Shown here piece after piece: positions 21,583-32,636 of a stretch of 64,000 nt of DNA. The stretch spans positions 58,186,351 through 58,250,350 of the forward strand of contig OX638131.1 in NCBI GenBank assembly GCA_951804985.1. Direction: 5' to 3'. Under the pieces are notes generated by a model. The model made no database searches. It was not told the DNA's origin and worked only from the letters and a program-made list of their open reading frames with translations. A program made the position numbers and the translations under genes. Source of the stretch: Dryomyza anilis. Lineage: Eukaryota; Arthropoda; Insecta; Diptera; Dryomyzidae. Within the stretch, counting starts at the first letter, position 1, and every line of letters begins with the position of its first letter.

Positions 21583-21910
21583 TCCCTTAGAATTGCGTTT
21601 TCGTACCTAAATCGACAATTTTAAAATTGTATCGAAATTATGTCTCTCAAACACATTAAACTAAAAATGTAAGTCATCAGTTGGAAAATTTTATTAGCTT
21701 TTCAACAAACTATAGATAAAAAAAATCGGATAAAAAATTCCAAAGCAGTGATTATTTTAACAGGAATCCTCGTTTTTTTATATTCATCAGTCACGCCTAG
21801 CCTTTCCAAAAAATGACATATCCACATTTTTAGTTTATTGCGTTTGAGGGACGTCATTTCAATTCAATTTTGAAATTGTTGATTTAGGTACGAAAATGCC
21901 TATTTAAGGT
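21583..21910. mobile_element. Fold-back (MITE-like) inverted repeat
   Basis: The left arm 21583-21671 and right arm 21823-21910 are inverse copies: both contain TTTTCGTACCTAAATC, a TTGAAATT/AAAATTG segment, CTCAAACRCA and TAAACTAAAAATGT in the same order when one is reversed. The ~150-base loop is unrelated. There is no coding sequence and no clear TSD. Confidence 0.75.
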
Positions 21911-22129
21911 CCCGTTCTAGAACGAATGTTCTGCTGCGAGCGCCTATACTGTGCGCGAAAGTTCTTGTGTGCGATAAAACTATTAGATGAATTCTTTTAA
22001 GTGTGCATAATAAAGCATAAAGCATTTTTGTGCTGTCCGGCCATTACAAACACATCTTCGCGCACAGTACAGCTTCACTTTGTTAAATTGAGTATGCTAT
22101 GGTTGCAGATATTGTTTGTTTCGGTGTCG

Positions 22130-22300
22130 TGGCATAACCCCCAATTTTCAGAAATGAAAAAACAATTTTTTCGCACTTCTTACCATTAACTATGAACCAT
22201 AATGGTGGACAAATTATGTGAAACTTTTATAAGTTCTTTTAGTGAAAAAACTTAATAGTTTAAGCATCAAATGAACATAATAACACTTATTATAAAAATT
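22130..22300 (-). repeat. Dispersed repeat, empty-site copy of the SINE 2 locus
   Basis: In reverse complement it reads GCTTAAACTATTAAGTTTTT, then TCACATAATTTGTCCACCAT and TATGGTTCATAGTTAATGG, co-linear with 26961-26980 plus 27293-27385. The SINE at 26983-27292 is absent here. The two loci therefore belong to one repeat family. Confidence 0.75.
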
Positions 22301-22447
22301 TCAAAAAAACCGCAATTGGACTGCGCTTTGAGAGTCAAAACGGAGAACCGCAAGTTATATTTGGTGAATTATTATTAAATTCATTCACTTTCAGGTAAAT
22401 TAAATGCGTAATACTATATTGTATTAGATAGTGTAAGGCGTAGAAGG

Positions 22448-24728
22448 TAGGGATGTCAATCCCGGGATCCCGGGATTTGAGTCAAATCAGTCCCGAAAAA
22501 CTCATCCCGGGATTATCGTTAAATTCCGGGATTTTCGGGATTACAAAAAACGCTAGTAGATCAATTTTAATAGTTTATTCAAAAGTCTTTCAATGTTTTT
22601 ATACAAATTTCGTGAAAAAGTAAATCTAGCATTTAATGGACTAAAATCTTAAAACACTGATGTCAAAAATAATGAATTACATGCTTTTTGGCGTTTAACA
22701 GATTCACAATTGTTCAAAATTACGTCACTTTCGACTAAAACTGTTCGGCAAACTGATCACGTTTATTCATTCCTGTCTTCATTCATATCATTTCTACATA
22801 ATTTTAATGTGCTGATTCGAACTTCGTTTTTAGTTTTTTTCGCTATACGTAATGTGTTGGAAAAAAAATGCAATTTATTATTTTTGCATTTTTCACTGCA
22901 TTTAAAGACATTTTTTTTTTATAAAAAGACTGAAAAGACATTGAATAAAAATTAAAATGGTTATTCTCCATGAACAAGTCAATTTGAATGTCGTTTAAGA
23001 TTTGGTTGCGATAACCGGATAAAGTTTAAAAATTGAGAAAAATCGGAATTGGTGAAATCACCGAAAAATCATATTTAATAAAAAATATTTTATTTTTATT
23101 TTAAAATATTAAAATAACTATAGATTCTACTTATTTCGACAATGGTATTATTTTTCGATGGGTTTTTGATTTTTGAGAAAAATAATTTTTTTTTTGAATT
23201 TCAATTGTATAAAAATAATTCACTTTTTATTTTAAAAAATATTAATTATAGGAGTATTTTACTGTTATTTCTAAATATATGATAACAATTATTATGTACT
23301 AGGGTTTGTAAACATACTATTTTTACTGTTCTATAATAATGCGAACTGTGTTGGTACTTTTTGTACTATTACATTAAAATATCAATTAATTTCAATCGAT
23401 ATTTCAATCGTTCTTTTTAAATAACATAATTTTAAACCTTATAAATCGACCATATATTTCATTCACATCATCAATATATTCTGTTGCAATATCTCGAGAA
23501 TAAAAATTCTATAGAAATATGTTAATAAATATATATTCATTATCTTAATTTAAAAGAGAAATTTTAATTCACAGTAAAGTTTTTTAAATACAAATAACTC
23601 AAAAAGTAGAAAGAACACAGAAAAATCAATAATGGCCAAAATAGGTATTCTCACTAGCATTACCAATGATTTAAAATATAACATTTATTTTTAAAAAATA
23701 TTCATTTCCATAAATTGCCCTTATTTTCTAAATTTTTCAAATTTAACAGATTATTTTAACGAAACCATAAACGATATTCAAGTGGACTTAATGCCATAAT
23801 ATTCCTTGCTTCATTACTATAACCGTATTAATTTTAAATCAATAGCTGTCTAATCTTTTCATACAAAATTTTGTTTGTAAAATGCAAAAAAATATATATA
23901 TATAAAATGCGTTTTTCTCAAAAACGTTACGTATAAGGAAAGAACTAAAAACGTAGTTCGAATCAGCACATTAAAATTATATAGAAATGATATGAATGAA
24001 AACAGGGAGAATTTGAGCCGAACAGTGTAATCTTTCGATTCGAAATACAGAAAGTACTTAAAAATAGTAAATAATTATGACGGTCTCATATTAAATTAAT
24101 TTTCATTTTGAAAACAGTCGAAAGATTTACTATCAACTATGCTTATGCTGGAATTAAATCCGAGTTTCGTATAGCGATATAACTGGAACTGTTGTCTCTG
24201 AATGTGACCTTTATAACCTTTATTAATAACAAAATACTTACATAAATATAATTACACGCTAACATTTTTTCATTTGGGTCTAAAACTAACATTTTTCACT
24301 ATTTTTCACATTCATTACAATCAAATTGTGCGTACTACAAATTTGAAACATATAAAATCCATTTGACCGAGAAGAAATCTTTTTGTAATATCTGAATTCG
24401 ATTAAACTAACAGTATAAAATCCACTCAAACTATTGAGTTTATGTAAATAAATCCACGTTCTTAAATTGAATTAATTTTTAAAATTTTTATTAATTAAAA
24501 ATCACATATAACTTTAAAAAATGTGTCCACTATAAACTAATTTTTTTTTAAATAAAATTAATTTAATTATTTGATTGTTCATTCAAAATTAAAATTTTCT
24601 TATATTTGTACTAAAAAATAAATGTTCAATAATGAGTTTTCTTTGAGCCTTAAGCATTATAATTGTTTATTATTCAAACATAGATATGGTTATTTTATGC
24701 CTTTGCTATTATTTTTTAAATCCCGGGC
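22448..24728. mobile_element. Candidate hAT-like element with long internal inverted repeats
   Basis: The left terminus TAGGGATGTCAATCCCGGGA is hAT-like and shares TCCCGGGAT words with the MITE at 16424. The right edge is not certain; AAATCCCGGGCAGTG at 24718 may be its remnant. Inside, 22727-22862 and 23925-24045 are inverse copies sharing GTTCGAATCAGCACATTAAAA and AGAAATGATATGAATGAA in the second arm. No transposase is recognisable. The rest is A+T-rich. Confidence 0.45.
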
Positions 24729-26319
24729 AGTGATCTGTTGGTGTTAACGTTCGAATTAGGAAGGTACTACTTTTATGTTTGTTTGTATACAAGTGCGCGA
24801 TAATAACCATGCCTGTGCAGGATACTCGACTTCCCGACGAGCTCAAGCCGGATCGAAATAATACAAAATACCGAATCGCACAGACATGGTAGAAAACAAG
24901 CAGTTACATTACCCGGAATGTTTCTGTACAATATTGCGAGAGCACAATGCGTATTACAATCTTAAAATCTTAATATTTAGGTCCTCTATTAAAAATTAGA
25001 TACAAACAGTACATTAGATACAAGCCGCGGCTCACACGTCGAAGAGAAGGCGAAATTTTCGTTTTCGTTCCAAAAGTGGTATCATACTTCCACCTCTGTC
25101 CAAATTTCGTTTGGGAGATGGCACACTTATGCGACATATTCATTTTTTGCGATATATTGCAAGCTGTAGCAATAGTGAGATTAGAACGACACAAAACGTG
25201 CTAGTATATCGGTATTGTTGATGTTTTTCTTACTTTGGCCACATGTAGCAAATCGACAGAGCAACTTATGAACTCAACCTCAAAGTATTCTTGACAATAT
25301 TTAATTAAAATGTAAAATATAAAAATCAACAAATCATTTTTATTCATTGCTTTATGTCAATATATAAGGTTAGAAGTTTTCTGGATTTGCGCATATATAT
25401 TGTACACAAAAAGCAAATGATCATTCGAATTACCCGCATTTCACCTTCATGCACGCCTTCTGTCGCACGGTCAATTATCAATAGCCACACGTACCTCGTG
25501 CATTTTGGATGATATATTTTAACAATGCATGAACAATTCAATAAGTAAAATGATAGGATGAATGAAACGTCATCTAAGGAAGCATCTGAAGTGCCGCACG
25601 GCTCTAAAGTGGCTTCAGTCCTGGTTTGGTTGAGTGTCTCTTACGAACAGGTCACTGATCTGCATTTATGCGAACAAGGGGTCAAAACATAGCCCTAACT
25701 TTACCATGAAACCGTTTTGGAAGCAATATTGAAGCCATATTCTATTCATCCAAACTTCGACTTGGCTTCAAAACCATATTGTCAACATTCATTTGCTCTG
25801 AAGAATGTCCCTCTGGTAGTTCTGAGCTGATCCCACTCGTTTACAAATTGTGGACAGTTGTAGAGGACATGGTTTGCCACAAAAGATATAAACTGGGAAA
25901 TAAGGAAAACAAAATTGTGGACTGATGACCATTTGTATTTTACTGCCCAGTTTTATTTACAAAGTACCCACAATTGTATATGTCTGTAACAAAACTGTGG
26001 CAGCACTGACTAAAAAAAAGTGCACTTTTCTAATATAATTTCACGAATAAAATGGAACCATTATAATTGACAACAATTTCGAATGTAGTTAAAAAAAGAA
26101 ATGAGCAAATATAAAAACTAAAGTCTTTTTTACTAATTACAGCAATCTATTTTTTTTGACATTTTTACATATCAAAGGTAGTTAAATAACATCTAATTAC
26201 ATAAAAATGGTTTCCTATGTGAATACTTACAAATTTATACAACAAAAAAAGTTTGCTCGCTGCCAAATTTATTGTTTCGAAATGCCCAATTTGATGTGAA
26301 AATGTATTTTTTATTTTAC
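24729..26319. other. Anonymous stretch, no recognised gene
   Basis: Short frames on both strands (for example 24970-25194 and 25344-25541, minus) show no family motif. A patch at 25560-26010 is more balanced in base composition, with repeated words such as GGCTTCA and AAAACCATATTG, but I could not identify it. No insertion boundaries are clear. Confidence 0.4.
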
Positions 26320-26765
26320 ACTAGACTGATTCAAAATCCAAAAATGTTAAAAAATTTCGATCCGCGTCGACTTTCTGAAACTGACCCTCTACTAAAACTA
26401 AGAACAATCCTTTAAAAACAAAAAAAATAATCCTGTGATGTTGCGCAAAGAGCTTAAAGGATATTTTAGAACTTTTAACGACCATTTTCTATTAAATTAT
26501 TATTAGTATAAAAAATATATTACTATATTATCTTAACTTTAAATCATTTACTAATATTATGATTTTAAAATTATTCATACAATGTTGACTTTTCCTACTA
26601 TAGTAATTTTAACTGTCGAACTGTTTATTTTATTCCTACAAGTTTGGAATAACATTTTTGTATTATTGCACATACAATTATCTTTAAAATGATTGTCACA
26701 CTTTTTTTTTACAGATATCATCTTTTTAGTAGATAGTCATATTATGCACACCTAGCCTAGAACAC
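26320..26765 (+). repeat. Dispersed MITE-like repeat, copy 1
   Basis: In inverse orientation it is co-linear with 42765-43215: the shared order is TACACTAGACTGATTCAAA, CCGCGTCGACTTTCTGAAAC, ATAATCCTGTGATGTTGCGC, AAAGAGCTTAAAGGATATTT, TTAACGACCATTTT, CTACTATAGTAATTTTAACT and ATTATGCACAC. About 440 bases, no coding sequence. The edges are approximate. Confidence 0.72.
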
Positions 26766-26982
26766 TTTCAACCCAAAAGTCGATGCCCACCCCAAATTTT
26801 GTAAGAAAATGTTTCGGACATCGCTAATAATTGTTTTAAGATGAAAGCAAACAAAAAAAAAATGGTTGAAAGATTTTATTAAAATATAACGATTTAATAA
26901 TTTTCATTTTTTTTTAAATTTTTTGTTGTTGTTGTTATTAGTTGAACGTATATTTTTTTCGCTTAAACTATTAAGATTTTAC

Positions 26983-27292
26983 CGCGGTAGCTCAGTGGTT
27001 AGTGCGTTGGACTGCGAGCCGAAAGGTCCCCGGTTCAAGCCTGGACTGGGGCTAACAACATCTTTTCATAGAAACATTTTTCTATATCGCGCTACCTCTC
27101 GGCAGTAAATGGCAAACCTACGAGAGTAAAACATTGCCTATGAAAAGCTCTCACCCGCCGTTCGGATTCGGCAATAAACTGTAGGTCCCACCACTTTGAG
27201 TACAAATATAACACGCACAGCTCAAAATGGTGAGAGAGCTCGGCCTAAGTTCTTATAGGACTGTAGTGCCAAACTATTATATTATTATTATT
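26983..27292 (+). mobile_element. tRNA-derived SINE, copy 2
   Basis: Begins CGCGGTAGCTCAGTGGTTAG, with A box and a better B box (GGTTCAAGCC) than copy 1, and ends in GCCAAACTATTATATT(ATT)n. A 13-base target duplication ATTAAGATTTTAC flanks it (26970-26982 and 27293-27305). It differs from copy 1 by a small number of substitutions and two short indels (for example TATCGCGC near 27087), so both derive from one family. A promoter of this kind would be transcribed by RNA polymerase III and mobilised by a LINE. Confidence 0.95.
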
Positions 27293-27542
27293 ATTAAGAT
27301 TTTACACTAATTTCCACATAAGTTGTCCAACATTATGGTTCATAATTAGTGGTAACAAGTACAAAAAAACTGTTTTTTCAAAAATCGTCCCTTTATGCAC
27401 ATTATATCCTTATCCATTATGCACATGGGTGGGTTATTGTGCATAAAAATATTTACCAAAAAAATCAATCAGATAACTTTAATAGTTGAGGAGATATTAC
27501 AATTAAAAATCATATTTTAGTGAACATTTAGTTCAAAATTAT

Positions 27543-27727
27543 TGTAATATTAATTACCGGAACCAAATAAACCAATGCAATTGAATTCAAATACAAAAGA
27601 TGTTCTTTATTGAAAAACAGAAACGAATAATAAAATATTTTTTCAAGTTATGTAAAAATCAATGATAGAAAATAAATTATTAAAGTTGTAGTATTTCTAA
27701 ATATTTAACAAAGTGTTTATAACAACA
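27543..27727 (-). repeat. 3' LTR of copia 2
   Basis: Closely matches 38641-38822 over its whole length (AATTCAAATACAAAAGATGT, TTATTGAAAAACAGAAACGA, GTTGTAGTATTT, GTGTTTATAACAACA). On the minus strand it starts TGTTGTTATAAACAC and ends ATATTACA. A purine-rich tract, TTGAGGAGACA, abuts its start at 27728-27738, as expected for the polypurine tract that primes plus-strand DNA. Confidence 0.88.
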
Positions 27728-27769
27728 TGTCTCCTCAACTTTAACTAATTTTGAATTATACCAAATTTT

Positions 27770-28765
27770 TTATACATAGCTGATGTTTTATTTTTGTTAT
27801 GGGTTTCGTTAGAGCATTTGCCGGTATCTCATTAGTTGTCATTTATTGGAGTTCTCCAGATTGAGATTTCCTATCATTTACACCTTGCACATCTACAAAA
27901 CCCATTTTTGGTAATCCTGTCTTGTAATAAGTAAATGTCTTATTTTTCATCAAATTTTGGTATGTTCTTATATTAAGTGCAGCATTAAGATGCTGTTTCG
28001 CGGATCTTGTGAGTACTGTGAAGGCATATTCACATTACACGCTATATCCGGTCTACTGCATAATAAAATATGTAAAAAAGATCCAATAATTTCCTGATAA
28101 TGTCTGATTAATTTTATCAGCTTCTCCAAAAATGCTTGGGTATTTTTCTTCAGTATATTCTTCATTATCAAATGCTATGACAATATCATCGACATAAACC
28201 ATCAATGCATTTCTAATGAATTTATGTAGTATATGCATTGATCATATTTCGACTGCGTTAACCCAAAATGTTTGATTACCATATATATCCGCTTAAACCA
28301 ATGTCTTTCCACTTGCTTTACGCCATAAATAGCCTTTCGCAGTTTGCACACTTTATGTTTAGTTGCTTCTTCAATGCATCCGTCCGGTTGTTCCATGAAA
28401 ATCTCCTCGTTAAAATTTCCATTCAGAAATGCAGTGGATACGTCCAGCTACCACAATTTCAAGTCTTTTTCCACAGATAATGCGTAAAACAGTCGTAGAG
28501 AGCTTTGACATACCACTGGAGCAAAAAGTATCCATATAGTACTCCATACTCCTGTAAATACCCTTTCGTGACCAATCTTGCTTTTCGTTTTTCGATTGAA
28601 CCGTCGGGCCTATATTTTGACTTAAACACCCATTTACATCCAACAGGTTAGCGTCCTTGCGGTAAATCGGTAAGCTGCCAAGTGGCATTTTTCATCAGAG
28701 AGCTATATTCTTCCTGTACGGCGGCCATGCTTTTTTGTCGTATGATAAAAAAGATTCGATAATCG
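27770..28765 (-). pseudogene. Copia 2 reverse transcriptase and RNase H remnants
   Basis: Successive short frames on the minus strand carry AAVQEEYSSLMKNATWQL, a [21 protein letters not shown] part, VCKLRKAIYGVKQ, VYVDDIVIAF (the catalytic YVDD), SRPDIACNVNMPSQYSQDP, and a degraded RNase H piece with GVNDRKSQSGE. At least five frameshifts or stops separate them. The order is that of copia pol. It ends at the target duplication of the LINE (28760-28768). It is non-functional. Confidence 0.85.
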
Positions 28766-28978
28766 TCTGCCGCCAAACTATATTATTATTGTTAATTAAT
28801 ATATTATTATTATTTATCCCTCTCGAAGTACCCGCACTTTGTCGAAGCTCCCTTTAGGAGCGTGTGAGATGGCTTGTGTTTCCCGCATTGACTCCAAGGG
28901 GCATACTGGCAGGTAGCCGGGACAGGTCCTTGGACGAGTTGCCAGACTAAGACGGTTACATTCCTAAAATCCACCAGT

Positions 28979-29100
28979 ATCTGTTCCCTGTGGGGCGGCC
29001 TCATCTTCCGACCGTAGAGTCTCTAAACACTTATAGGCGTCTGATCCCTGTGGGGCGGCCTTTTTGTCCGACCGAAGGGTCGTTAAACACATACAACCGA
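28979..29100 (+). repeat. Tandem units in LINE 5' region
   Basis: CCTGTGGGGCGGCC occurs at about 28986 and 29046, each followed by a TCCGACCGWAGRGT word and TAAACAC; a third partial CCGAAGGGTC follows near 29097. Short tandem 5' units are common in LINE promoters of this type. They may represent internal promoter units, but nothing here proves transcription. Confidence 0.6.
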
Positions 29101-29252
29101 AGGGTCTGGAAACACTTCAGACTTAACGGGTCGTTAAAACCAAATATAAAGTCGTAACTAGATACCGGGTCTACGAACCCAGGGGTAGGGATATCTGCCC
29201 CAGCGTCTGCAGGGGCAAAGTGGTGGTAGGGCGCCAGTAGTGGCCTGCGCAG

Positions 29253-30034
29253 GTGGATAAGACGTATGGCAAAAGGTATGCGGGGGTGGCACGTGAATTG
29301 ATTGATGACAAACGCAAGTTTGCCATCATCGATGAAAGAAAGCCCTGTGGAAAGATTGCTGATGATAAAACGAAGCTGTCGAGTCTTCTGACAGCACCCC
29401 CGAGATCCATCTGGAAAACTGCAGATTTGTCCGCGGAGTCCATAGGATCACCGTGGTGTCTTTGGACTGTGTCGGCAAACTGCGCGATCTGGTGGAAAGG
29501 TTGCCTGAGCCATGGGCATACGCTAAGCTACGGCTTGTGGCTATGAACGACATACCCGTTCTGCGCAAGGCAACCTTCTTCGGCAGAGCAAACAGGGCGA
29601 AGCGACTCACGTGTGATATCCTTAGGATTCTGGCGAGGCAGAACCGCGGGCTGAGAGTGGAACTTTGGGAGGTGTTCCACAGGAATGAGATGACCGATGG
29701 AAACCTTATCGTTGTGGGCATTGACCAGAACTCCATCACGACATTGGAGAAGTCTGGGGGTCGTGCCTTCTTCCTTACGTCATCTATGACCATTAAGCTG
29801 GGCGGGAAATCGGTCGGAGCTGGGGCCCAATCCAGGAAACAGCAATCCAAGGGCAATCTTCCCACTCCGGTCGAGGAGGATAGTAAGGATAAGGTCGAGG
29901 CCGCAGGCAGTAGGGAGGTTCAGGTCAACCCGACCAAAAAAGAAGGGACGAGCGGAGGAGAGGACGAGAGCCTATCGGAATTTTCTGATGACACCCTTAC
30001 GCCCTCTCAGGAGGATAAGCTACTCGCCCAATAA
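29253..30034 (+). pseudogene. LINE 1 ORF1 (DUF4780-like gag)
   Basis: A first frame (29253-29440) reads GVARELIDDKRKFAIIDERK. After a shift near 29440, a second frame (to the stop at 30034) gives LVERLPEPWAYAKLRLVAM, VELWEVFHRNE and LIVVGIDQNSITTLEKS, followed by a charged C-terminal tail rich in Glu and Ser. The pattern resembles the DUF4780 domain of LOA/Jockey-group ORF1 proteins as remembered. ORF1 would package LINE RNA. One frameshift separates the parts; otherwise the second frame is open for about 190 codons. Confidence 0.7.
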
Positions 30035-30422
30035 TACTACGCAGATCAATCTCCATAGGAGTCGACTGGCGACGACTGCGCTTATGGAGAGAATGGAAGA
30101 TGGTAAGACGCACATCGCACTGATCCAGGAACCCTGGACTGTAAATGACAGGGTTGCTGGTTTCTGTGACTCGCGGTACCAAATATTTTGTACACTCAAT
30201 GCAGGCCGCCCTAGGACCTGCATTATCTGTAAAAAGGATTTTAACTTTTCTTTTTCCACAGAACATGCTCTATTTGAATTTATTAATGCGTATGATCTCC
30301 TGGCCCTAAACGTTGGTTGCTCTGCCACCTTGATCACTAGAGTCAGAAGTGAAGTACTTGACATAACACTTTGCTCTAAAAACATACTTGTCATGTTCCA
30401 AGACTGGCATGTCTCTAGCTGA
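30010..30422 (+). pseudogene. LINE 1 endonuclease, internally deleted
   Basis: The frame carries QINLHRSRLATTAL, HIALIQEPW, GRPRTCIICKKDFNF, then jumps to EFINAYDLLALNVG and ATLITRVRSEVLDITLCS. In apurinic-type LINE endonucleases about 80 residues lie between these parts, so a deletion has removed the middle of the domain. The catalytic Glu in IQEPW is retained. The enzyme would nick target DNA to start reverse transcription. Confidence 0.78.
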
Positions 30423-31125
30423 CATTCCTTCTTCGGATCATAGATACGTCTGTTTTAAACTATCTATTCCTAACCTACCCCCACCTATGTTTCGCAACAA
30501 AGCAAAAACTAAGTGGGCTCTATTCAGAAGACGTTTAATGAATGCGTTTGACGCATCTCCCGCACTTCCTTTAAGTTCTACATATAACATTGACGGGGAG
30601 GTCAAAACCGTAACAAATAGCCATATACAAGCACTCGAAAAGGCTTGCCCTCTTCGCACCGGAGAGTCCTTTAAGGAAAAACCCTGGATGACAGGGGCTT
30701 TGAAAAACCTAAGAACGGATACTCGGAGACTTTTCAATAAAGCTAAAAGATTAAATACTACAGAGCATTGGGATCTCTACTACCAAAAACTCAGTGTGTA
30801 TAAAAAGAATATGCGCTCCGCAAAAAGAGGGTCATGGCGACTCATCTGTGCACAAGTTGATTGTGTTACAAAAACCGCAAGAATTAAGAAATTCCTTTCG
30901 AATACCCACTCCCAACCGGAACTCCTGATAGCAGGTAACTCTGAGGACTCTTTAAAGATTCTAATGGAGGAGCACTTCCCAAACTGTTTCGTTAACTCAG
31001 ATGAGACGAGGCTATGGGAAACTTCTCAATACTCCTACAACTTAGCCATCACCACCGATATGGTGGGGAAGGCAATTCATAGTTTCCACCCATATAAAGC
31101 ACCAGGGCTTCGCTTTCCCGACTAG
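30388..31125 (+). pseudogene. LINE 1 linker up to the start of reverse transcriptase
   Basis: An open frame of 245 codons contains SSDHRYVCFKL (end of endonuclease), a lysine/arginine-rich linker (WMTGALKNLRTDTRRLFNKA) and SFHPYKAPG, the last being the sequence just before the reverse transcriptase domain. At 31107 it stops matching any LINE domain and runs into a stop at about 31125. The whole reverse transcriptase (including YxDD) is missing between this point and RNase H. Confidence 0.78.
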
Positions 31126-31922
31126 GAATCCCCAATCCGGGGATCCACCTCTACACTGACGGATCAAAACTAAACGGTCACACTGGAGCATGCTTTTTCT
31201 GTGAAGCCATTTCTGCAAAAGAAAGCCTTCGTCTACATGACTACAACACCGTCTTTCAATCGGAAATAATGGCTATAACAGAGGGGGCTAAATTTATACG
31301 AAGCACTCACTGTGTAGACAAGTGTATTAAAATTGTCTCAGACAGCCAAGCTGCCATTAGAGCTTTATCCACGGACAAGGTGAAGTCCAGAGTGGTTCTA
31401 CAATGTAAAGAGGACCTTGCTGATCTCTTACTTGTTAACACTGTGGATATTATCTGGGTCGCAGGACACTGTAGCATTGAAGGGAACGAAACAGCCGACG
31501 AATTGGCGAGAAATGGATCAGAAATGGACACAATCTCAGTCATAACCGGCAGACCTTTCCAATTTCTAAAAAACCAGATAAGCTCATGGGCTTATCGACT
31601 TCACAAAACATCATGGAAAGAATCAAGCGTGGGCCAAGCAACTATGGGGCCCCCGAACAAATCCAAAACAAACAAAAATCTAACACTTCATAAAAAGGAG
31701 TTAAAACAATTCACAGGCATCCTCACGGGCCATAATGACCTAAAAGGTCATCTTTTCAAATTGGGAAGAGTCGACTCTTACTTCTGCAAGGCCTGTGAGG
31801 AAGAGACAGAGACGCTTGAACACTACTTGTGTCACTGCACGGCTTTTGCCAGACTTAGATTCATCCATTTTGGAGCTCCGCTTATTTCATCATTGAAACA
31901 ACTGGGAAGCTTGGACTGGTAA
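31125..31922 (+). pseudogene. LINE 1 RNase H and C-terminal zinc finger
   Basis: An uninterrupted frame from 31125 to the stop near 31922 has the four RNase H catalytic positions: YTDGSKL (Asp), FQSEIMAI (Glu), VSDSQAAIRAL (Asp), and GHCSIEGNETADELA (Asp). Further on comes FCKACEEETETLEHYLCHC, a CxxC-H-C zinc finger, then ARLRFIHFGAP. This is the usual C-terminal arrangement of LOA/I-group LINEs. The 5' part of pol is deleted, so this is a domain relic, although it has no stops. Confidence 0.8.
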
Positions 31923-32097
31923 GAACTAAGAAACTTTGTCAAATCCACGGAATTTCTAAACTCCATTGAGTAGCATAACAGCTACAACACATTACGGACG
32001 ACTCATGATGCGGGCCTACTTTATGGCCTAGGTGTACTGTGTGCTATGCACAAAGGTGTTTTCCCCTTTCCTTCAACCAATCAATTATTAATCGTCT

Positions 32098-32370
32098 TCG
32101 TATCTGCCAATTGTTCTTGTACGGCTTGGCATGCCTCTGGATTTCTTTCAAACGTCCATGATCTCAATCGGTGCTTAATTGAATGTACAGAATTTTCCTT
32201 TCTTCGTAACTATGTTTCTTTCTGTTTTACCATTCCAAATTCCTTACGGTGTTTAGTTTTTATTCATTTCTAATATACGCCGCAGTATGCACTAGCTCTG
32301 CCCACTACCATTGTGGCAGATTCGCTTCTAACATGATATACCTAGACAATTCGACCAAACTCGGGTAAAT
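32098..32370 (-). pseudogene. Copia 2 integrase C-terminal remnant
   Basis: The minus strand reads LVELSRYIMLEANLP, then a stop (plus 32305-32307) followed by WAELVHTAAYIRNE. This matches the segment after the catalytic Glu in copia integrase. Further left, RSWTFERNPEACQAV and QEQLADTKTI are linker-like and lead into the LINE target site. The catalytic core of integrase is absent. Confidence 0.7.
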
Positions 32371-32636
32371 TTCATAAACATGGTACTCATTTTTTGTATG
32401 TATGCAACGAGTAAGCGATGTTGCCAGGGCTCTTATCACGTGTGACGATAATCGTCTAACGATATCGTTTAGACGATAGTTTTGCTTCATGAAATCACAA
32501 AAACGATGTATCGTTTGCTTGATATCGCTTTGACGATTCAACGATTGCTTCACGCAACAGCAATTGTTGTCAAATACCATCGTTTGAACGATTGACTTTC
32601 CACGATAGCAAATTTGGTATCGTTTCGTAATTTATT

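Larger units (their letters stand above)
28769..32088 (+). mobile_element. LOA/Jockey-type LINE, internally deleted, inserted in copia 2
   Basis: TAATCGTCT occurs at 28760-28768 and 32089-32097 as target duplication, and the copia reading frame continues across it. The insert has a 5' part starting with an (ATT)-rich stretch and ~55-base tandem units around CCTGTGGGGCGGCC (28979-29092), ORF1, endonuclease, linker, RNase H and a zinc finger, all on the plus strand. The reverse transcriptase domain is gone. The (ATT)-rich start resembles the SINE tail and may be a separate small insertion. No poly-A is seen at the 3' edge. Confidence 0.82.

Noticed and set aside
26983..27055. Functional tRNA gene
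   Set aside because: A and B boxes are present but the anticodon arm does not pair properly, there is no mature 3' acceptor fit, and the sequence continues into a SINE body with TSDs.
29326..30394. Long minus-strand frames opposite LINE 1
   Set aside because: Shadows of ORF1 and endonuclease frames; no motif on the minus strand.
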